Source of the DNA: Sinonovacula constricta
Taxonomy: Eukaryota > Mollusca > Bivalvia > Cardiida > Solecurtidae
Reading direction: 5' to 3'
NCBI GenBank assembly: GCA_007844125.1
Contig: CM017561.1
Span: 62,043,256-62,107,255 of the forward strand
DNA length: 64,000 bases
The notes below the pieces were generated by a model. It was not told where the DNA came from and did not search any database. It worked only from the letters and a program-made list of their open reading frames with translations. Positions 60,119 through 64,000 of this stretch are shown piece by piece; within the stretch, counting starts at the first letter, position 1, and every line of letters starts with the position of its first letter. The translations under genes and the position numbers were made by a program.

Positions 60119-63100
60119 TTAGTTTAAACTTATTTTATTGCCAAGTATATACATGTTTTTACAAACCATGGTATGAGTTACAACTAAATATAGGCAAACG
60201 GGTTGAGATACAAGTTCAATAACTTAGAGACATCTCTCCCCGTACGGTACAATAAATTGCAGGTAAAAATCATGGCAGGATATAATGTAAAGATGGGTGG
60301 TTTTTGTAGGCAATCAAACAGGGTTAATATAAAAAATTGGTTCATGACATTAAAAGGATGTTAGTAAATAATCATATCAAAAGTTGATCCTTGACAAAGA
60401 TGTACATGTGTGAGATATTACAATATATTTAAACGGTAAGAGGAAGATGTAAAAGAAGTATATGGATGTAGAAAGATAGAAGAAGCGGTGAAGAAAGACA
60501 GATATACAGAAAGACAGACATGAGATAGAATATCATGTTGGTTGGTCAGAATGTTCGGGAACATGACTTTTGAAGCGTTTTGACCGTTTTATGAATGTTT
60601 GGACAGCATTGAAAATGGTAATATTGTCTTCGTATGATAGAGATATATTGCCGGTAAGAAGAAGGTCGGAGTTTAATGGATGAAATTTACGAGTGTCTCT
60701 GAATAGTTGAATGCGTTGCTGTGTGTAGAGTACGCAGTGAAAAAAGTAGTGTTCTGTTGTTTCGGGAATATGACAATGTGCGCAAAGGTTATTATCTAAA
60801 ATGTGGTTCATATACAAATCATGTTTTAAGTCGCTACAATTATTACGTAGCCGGGTATGCATAATGGAAAGAAATCGGGGGCCGTGGTAGTAGTGCGGAG
60901 GAACTGAGGCGGACATATATCTTGACTGCAAGACAGAACGTTTGAAATAACTTATTGTTGGAGTGTCCCTTATTGCCGATGGTAAAGAATTCCACAGGTC
61001 AATTGCAGAAGGTACAAACGAATTTGCATATAGCGAGGTGCGTCTGTTTGTATTGACGAACTCATTACGATTTCTTAGACTATATGGCATTAAAAGATCT
61101 GCGGATCGGGGAAAAAGAGCGTTGAGGTAAGGTGGTACCATATTGTGTTTTACTTTAAACATAAGTAATAGTTTTTGATATTCCCTTCTGTCACTCAGCT
61201 TTAGCCAACCAAGTTCGTTATAAAGCTTTTGTAAACTTACTGAACGGGTTATACCTGTAACTATTCTGCCTGCTTCAATTTGCATTTTTTCAAGTTTGTC
61301 TTTTTCATATTGTGTACAGTTGTCCCAGACCACAGATGCATAGTCTAAGTTTGGCCTAATTAGTGAAATATACAGCTGGTTAAGTGTTTTTCGGTTGACT
61401 TTGAACTTTAGCATCCTTAATATTCCTAAAGATTTTGCTGTTGTTGTTATTATATTATTTATATGAGTATGCCATTTACAATCGTTAGACAATGTGACTC
61501 CTAGATGTTTATGTGAAGTAGACACATTGAGAACAGTGTTATTAAATGTAAGAGCTGGTGGGTTTGAATTGCCTATATAAAGAACTTCTGTTTTTTCGGG
61601 ATTAAATGTAACTAACCACTGATCTGACCATTTCTCTATTTCGTATAAGTCGTGGTTAAGAGTATATTGTAACTCATTGAGAGATGATGATGTTGATGCT
61701 AAAGATGTATCATCAGCAAACAGTCTTACTACACTTAAAAGATTTTCAGTTATGTCGTTAACGTATACTAAAAACAAAAGGGGTCCAAGGACAGATCCTT
61801 GGGGTACTCCTGCAGATACGCTTCTAGAGGCAGAATGAGATTGTCCAACAATAACCTGTTGTTCCCTGTCACATAAATAATTCGAAAGCCAGGAAAGCAC
61901 TTTACCTTCAACTCCATATTGACGAAGTTTAAAAAGTAAACCTGTATGCCATACACGATCAAATGCTTTTGATATATCACAGAATACTAAACAGGTATGA
62001 TTTCTAGAGTCAAGTGATCGTACAGCCTGGTGGTATAAGTCAATTAGTTGGTAAACAGTTGAATGACCAGATAAAAAACCCGACTGTTTTTCGTATATTA
62101 AATTATTACTCACCAAGTGGTTATAAATGTACTTATATACACATCTTTCCATTAATTTACTTAGACAGCTAAGTAAAGATATAGGACGGTAATTTTCGAC
62201 ACAGTTTTTGTCACCTTTCTTGAAAAGCGGTAGAACAAGAGCAGATTTCCACTTGCTTGGAAAGTGTTCAGATTGGAGAGATTTGTTAAAAAGCATACAC
62301 AGAGGTAGCGAAATTGTTGTTTTTGTGTGTTTTAAGATTTTGTTGGATATTGTATCTTGACCGACAGCTTTATTAGCATCTAATGTTCCAATAATATCCT
62401 CTATCTCTGTTCTTACAATTGTAATATCTAAAAGTTTGTTATTGCATTTGGACTGGAATTGAGGTAGAGACTTAGTCGATTTATCGATATTCGAAACAGA
62501 ACAAAAGTACTCGTTTAAGCAATTGGCTTTTTCAAAATCTGTAAAATATAGCTGTTCTACTCCATCATTTGTATTTTTTAGAATTGGTATAGACTCGGAG
62601 CTTTTAAAGTTGTTCATTATATTTTTCACGCAATTCCAGAAATTATGTACGTTGTGGGTTCGGTTGACTTCTACCAAGTTTTCAAAATTTAGAAAGTAGT
62701 GGCGTTTGGCAAATGATTTGAGATTGTTTACTTTATTTCGAAGATGTTTGTATTTGACCCAATTAAAGTTGTTTGGATTCTTTAATAAGATGTGTCTTTG
62801 GCGGTCTCGATATTTGGAGTATCGTCTTATCTCGGAGTCGTACCAGGGTTTATCATTAGGTCGTACTGTAACTGTTTTAGAAGGTATGCATTGCGACATT
62901 AAATTAAGCAAACTGTTCGTAAATTGGTTGCAAGCTTCATCTAAGGACGTGGTGTTTATAAAATTCCAATCGTACGTAGAAATAAAATGGTTTAATTTAA
63001 CATAATCTGCAGATTTGTATATCCAAACTTTTCTAGTACTACATTTCGACTTCTTGTGGTTAAGTTGCATAAAGAGGCAAGTAGCTTTGTGGTCGCTTAT

Positions 63101-64000
63101 GGCGCTTTCAATGTCTAAACAACCAGCCTTGATAACCTTTATAGACGGTGTAGTAAGTATAGGATCAATAAGTGTTGCCGATTGTGGGGTAATTCTAGTT
63201 GGTTCGTGTATTACGTTGACCAAATTGTTAAGTAAAATAATATTGTATAGATGTGTGTATCTGTCATCGAGCAGATTTTCATTTAAATCACCCAATATTA
63301 TTATATTTTCATTAATATCAAGTGCTTTTTCAATATTAACATTAAAATCATCCCAGAAGGATACCCGTGTATTGGGCGGTCTATAAGTGACATTTAGTAA
63401 TAAAGATGTCGATCTAAGAAATAATTCTATCCATATTGAATGAACTGACGGTAATTCTAGGTCAAAACGACGACGTGAATGAATAGAGTTAGGCACATAT
63501 ACAATTATCCCCCCTGAGCTTGCCGAATAATCTCTCCTATATAAAATCAAATCTGAGCATTTTGATAATAAGAGTGAATCGGGTACTTGGTTATCTAGGT
63601 GGGTTTCCGTGAAACATAAAATATCATGATCTGAAAGATAATCAAATATGTAACTTAATTTGTTGCGTATACTTCTAATATTTAAGTGCAGTATGCTTAA
63701 GATGCCAAATGTGTTACTATTAAATTCGGGACCCGGATTTTCTTCAATATCACCCGACAACAAAATAATAATTGTCAAAATGTGAACAAAGTGAATGTTC
63801 ACAGAAAAGCAGATCATTAAAAAACAGACAATTCTTGTTCGTGACGATATTGAAGAAATGAATGAGTATGCTAGTTGCTGCAGTAAACCAAACATATCAA
63901 ATTCCCATGAAGAGTGCTTCAAGGTCTTGTGTGTACGACAGTAAAACAGGCCAACGGCCGCACGCCAACTAACTACATCGTTACCCATTGGGTAGTAAAC
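60119..64000 (-). mobile_element. CR1-like non-LTR retrotransposon, 3' UTR and ORF2 (5' end outside window)
   Basis: Contains the ORF at 60533-63988 and a 3' UTR of about 410 bases ending GGCAATAAAATAAGTTTAAAC at 60122-60142, followed at once by the coding sequence of another LINE. There is no poly(A) tail, as is usual for CR1/L2-type elements. The 5' end lies beyond the right edge. Confidence 0.85.
60533..63988 (-). CDS. LINE ORF2: 2A-like motif, AP endonuclease, reverse transcriptase
   Basis: An intact frame of 1151 codons, open without a stop up to the window edge, so the start is uncertain. Order: hydrophobic N-terminus (about residues 50-77); 2A-like motif DIEENPGP at 80-87 (63751-63728); AP-type endonuclease (about 97-305: LHLNIRSIRNK, FTETH with E128, LGDLNEN at about 232-238, AISDH at 296-300); reverse transcriptase (about 575-850: KGDKNCVENYRPISLLS, DISKAFDRVW, AGVPQGSVLGPLLF, FADD at 757-760); and a C-terminal Cys/His cluster (CAHCHIPETTEHYFFHC). 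It nicks target DNA and reverse transcribes the element RNA at the site. No stops or frame breaks and all catalytic motifs present suggest a young, possibly active copy. Assignment to the CR1/L2 side of the LINEs is from motif style, not phylogeny. Confidence 0.92.
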   Translation of the reverse strand: MGNDVVSWRAAVGLFYCRTHKTLKHSSWEFDMFGLLQQLAYSFISSISSRTRIVCFLMICFSVNIHFVHILTIIILLSGDIEENPGPEFNSNTFGILSILHLNIRSIRNKLSYIFDYLSDHDILCFTETHLDNQVPDSLLLSKCSDLILYRRDYSASSGGIIVYVPNSIHSRRRFDLELPSVHSIWIELFLRSTSLLLNVTYRPPNTRVSFWDDFNVNIEKALDINENIIILGDLNENLLDDRYTHLYNIILLNNLVNVIHEPTRITPQSATLIDPILTTPSIKVIKAGCLDIESAISDHKATCLFMQLNHKKSKCSTRKVWIYKSADYVKLNHFISTYDWNFINTTSLDEACNQFTNSLLNLMSQCIPSKTVTVRPNDKPWYDSEIRRYSKYRDRQRHILLKNPNNFNWVKYKHLRNKVNNLKSFAKRHYFLNFENLVEVNRTHNVHNFWNCVKNIMNNFKSSESIPILKNTNDGVEQLYFTDFEKANCLNEYFCSVSNIDKSTKSLPQFQSKCNNKLLDITIVRTEIEDIIGTLDANKAVGQDTISNKILKHTKTTISLPLCMLFNKSLQSEHFPSKWKSALVLPLFKKGDKNCVENYRPISLLSCLSKLMERCVYKYIYNHLVSNNLIYEKQSGFLSGHSTVYQLIDLYHQAVRSLDSRNHTCLVFCDISKAFDRVWHTGLLFKLRQYGVEGKVLSWLSNYLCDREQQVIVGQSHSASRSVSAGVPQGSVLGPLLFLVYVNDITENLLSVVRLFADDTSLASTSSSLNELQYTLNHDLYEIEKWSDQWLVTFNPEKTEVLYIGNSNPPALTFNNTVLNVSTSHKHLGVTLSNDCKWHTHINNIITTTAKSLGILRMLKFKVNRKTLNQLYISLIRPNLDYASVVWDNCTQYEKDKLEKMQIEAGRIVTGITRSVSLQKLYNELGWLKLSDRREYQKLLLMFKVKHNMVPPYLNALFPRSADLLMPYSLRNRNEFVNTNRRTSLYANSFVPSAIDLWNSLPSAIRDTPTISYFKRSVLQSRYMSASVPPHYYHGPRFLSIMHTRLRNNCSDLKHDLYMNHILDNNLCAHCHIPETTEHYFFHCVLYTQQRIQLFRDTRKFHPLNSDLLLTGNISLSYEDNITIFNAVQTFIKRSKRFKSHVPEHSDQPT

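Overview
The window looks like AT-rich nuclear DNA from a mollusc, most likely a bivalve. The grounds are intron-rich genes with canonical GT/AG splice sites, small secreted chitin-binding (CBM14 / peritrophin-A) proteins in a local family, many tRNA-derived SINEs and short inverted-repeat transposons, and a non-LTR retrotransposon carrying a 2A-like motif. The species cannot be fixed from the sequence alone. The gene models below were built by reading splice sites and phases by hand; no search was run.

Left and middle (1 to about 39 kb): four paralogous CBM14 genes. Gene 1 is on the plus strand (1119-2298, 5' end outside the window). Genes 2 (7141-13325), 3 (21840-24686) and 4 (35686-39053) are on the minus strand. 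All use phase-1 introns, and an intron always cuts one CBM14 domain at the same place. Genes 2 and 3 are recent duplicates that still share a promoter block (GATA-like element, TATA-like box, initiator). Gene 2 has a one-base insertion in its signal-peptide exon, and its second intron holds a minisatellite of about 3.7 kb with a 37-bp unit. Every CBM14 domain here has four cysteines, not six. Between the genes lie a 47-bp tandem array, a hairpin element, a tandem duplication with CRE/YY1-like motifs, and long microsatellites.

Right-centre (45.0-55.1 kb): a seven-exon D-glycerate 2-kinase gene (GLYCTK) on the minus strand, with a putative mitochondrial presequence. Its last exon needs two +1 frame changes to give the full protein. 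Its introns hold SINEs, a MITE fragment and a 1.27-kb element with perfect 20-bp terminal inverted repeats. A hAT-type MITE with a perfect 8-bp target-site duplication lies upstream at 56.07-56.45 kb.

Right end (57.5-64 kb): two nested non-LTR retrotransposons on the minus strand. A CR1-like element with an intact 1151-residue endonuclease/reverse-transcriptase ORF and an N-terminal 2A-like motif abuts the reverse-transcriptase half of a second, different element. The arrangement suggests insertion into it.

The CBM14 proteins are predicted to be secreted and to bind chitin (gut lining, mucus or shell matrix). GLYCTK is metabolic and unrelated. The rest is mobile and repetitive DNA.
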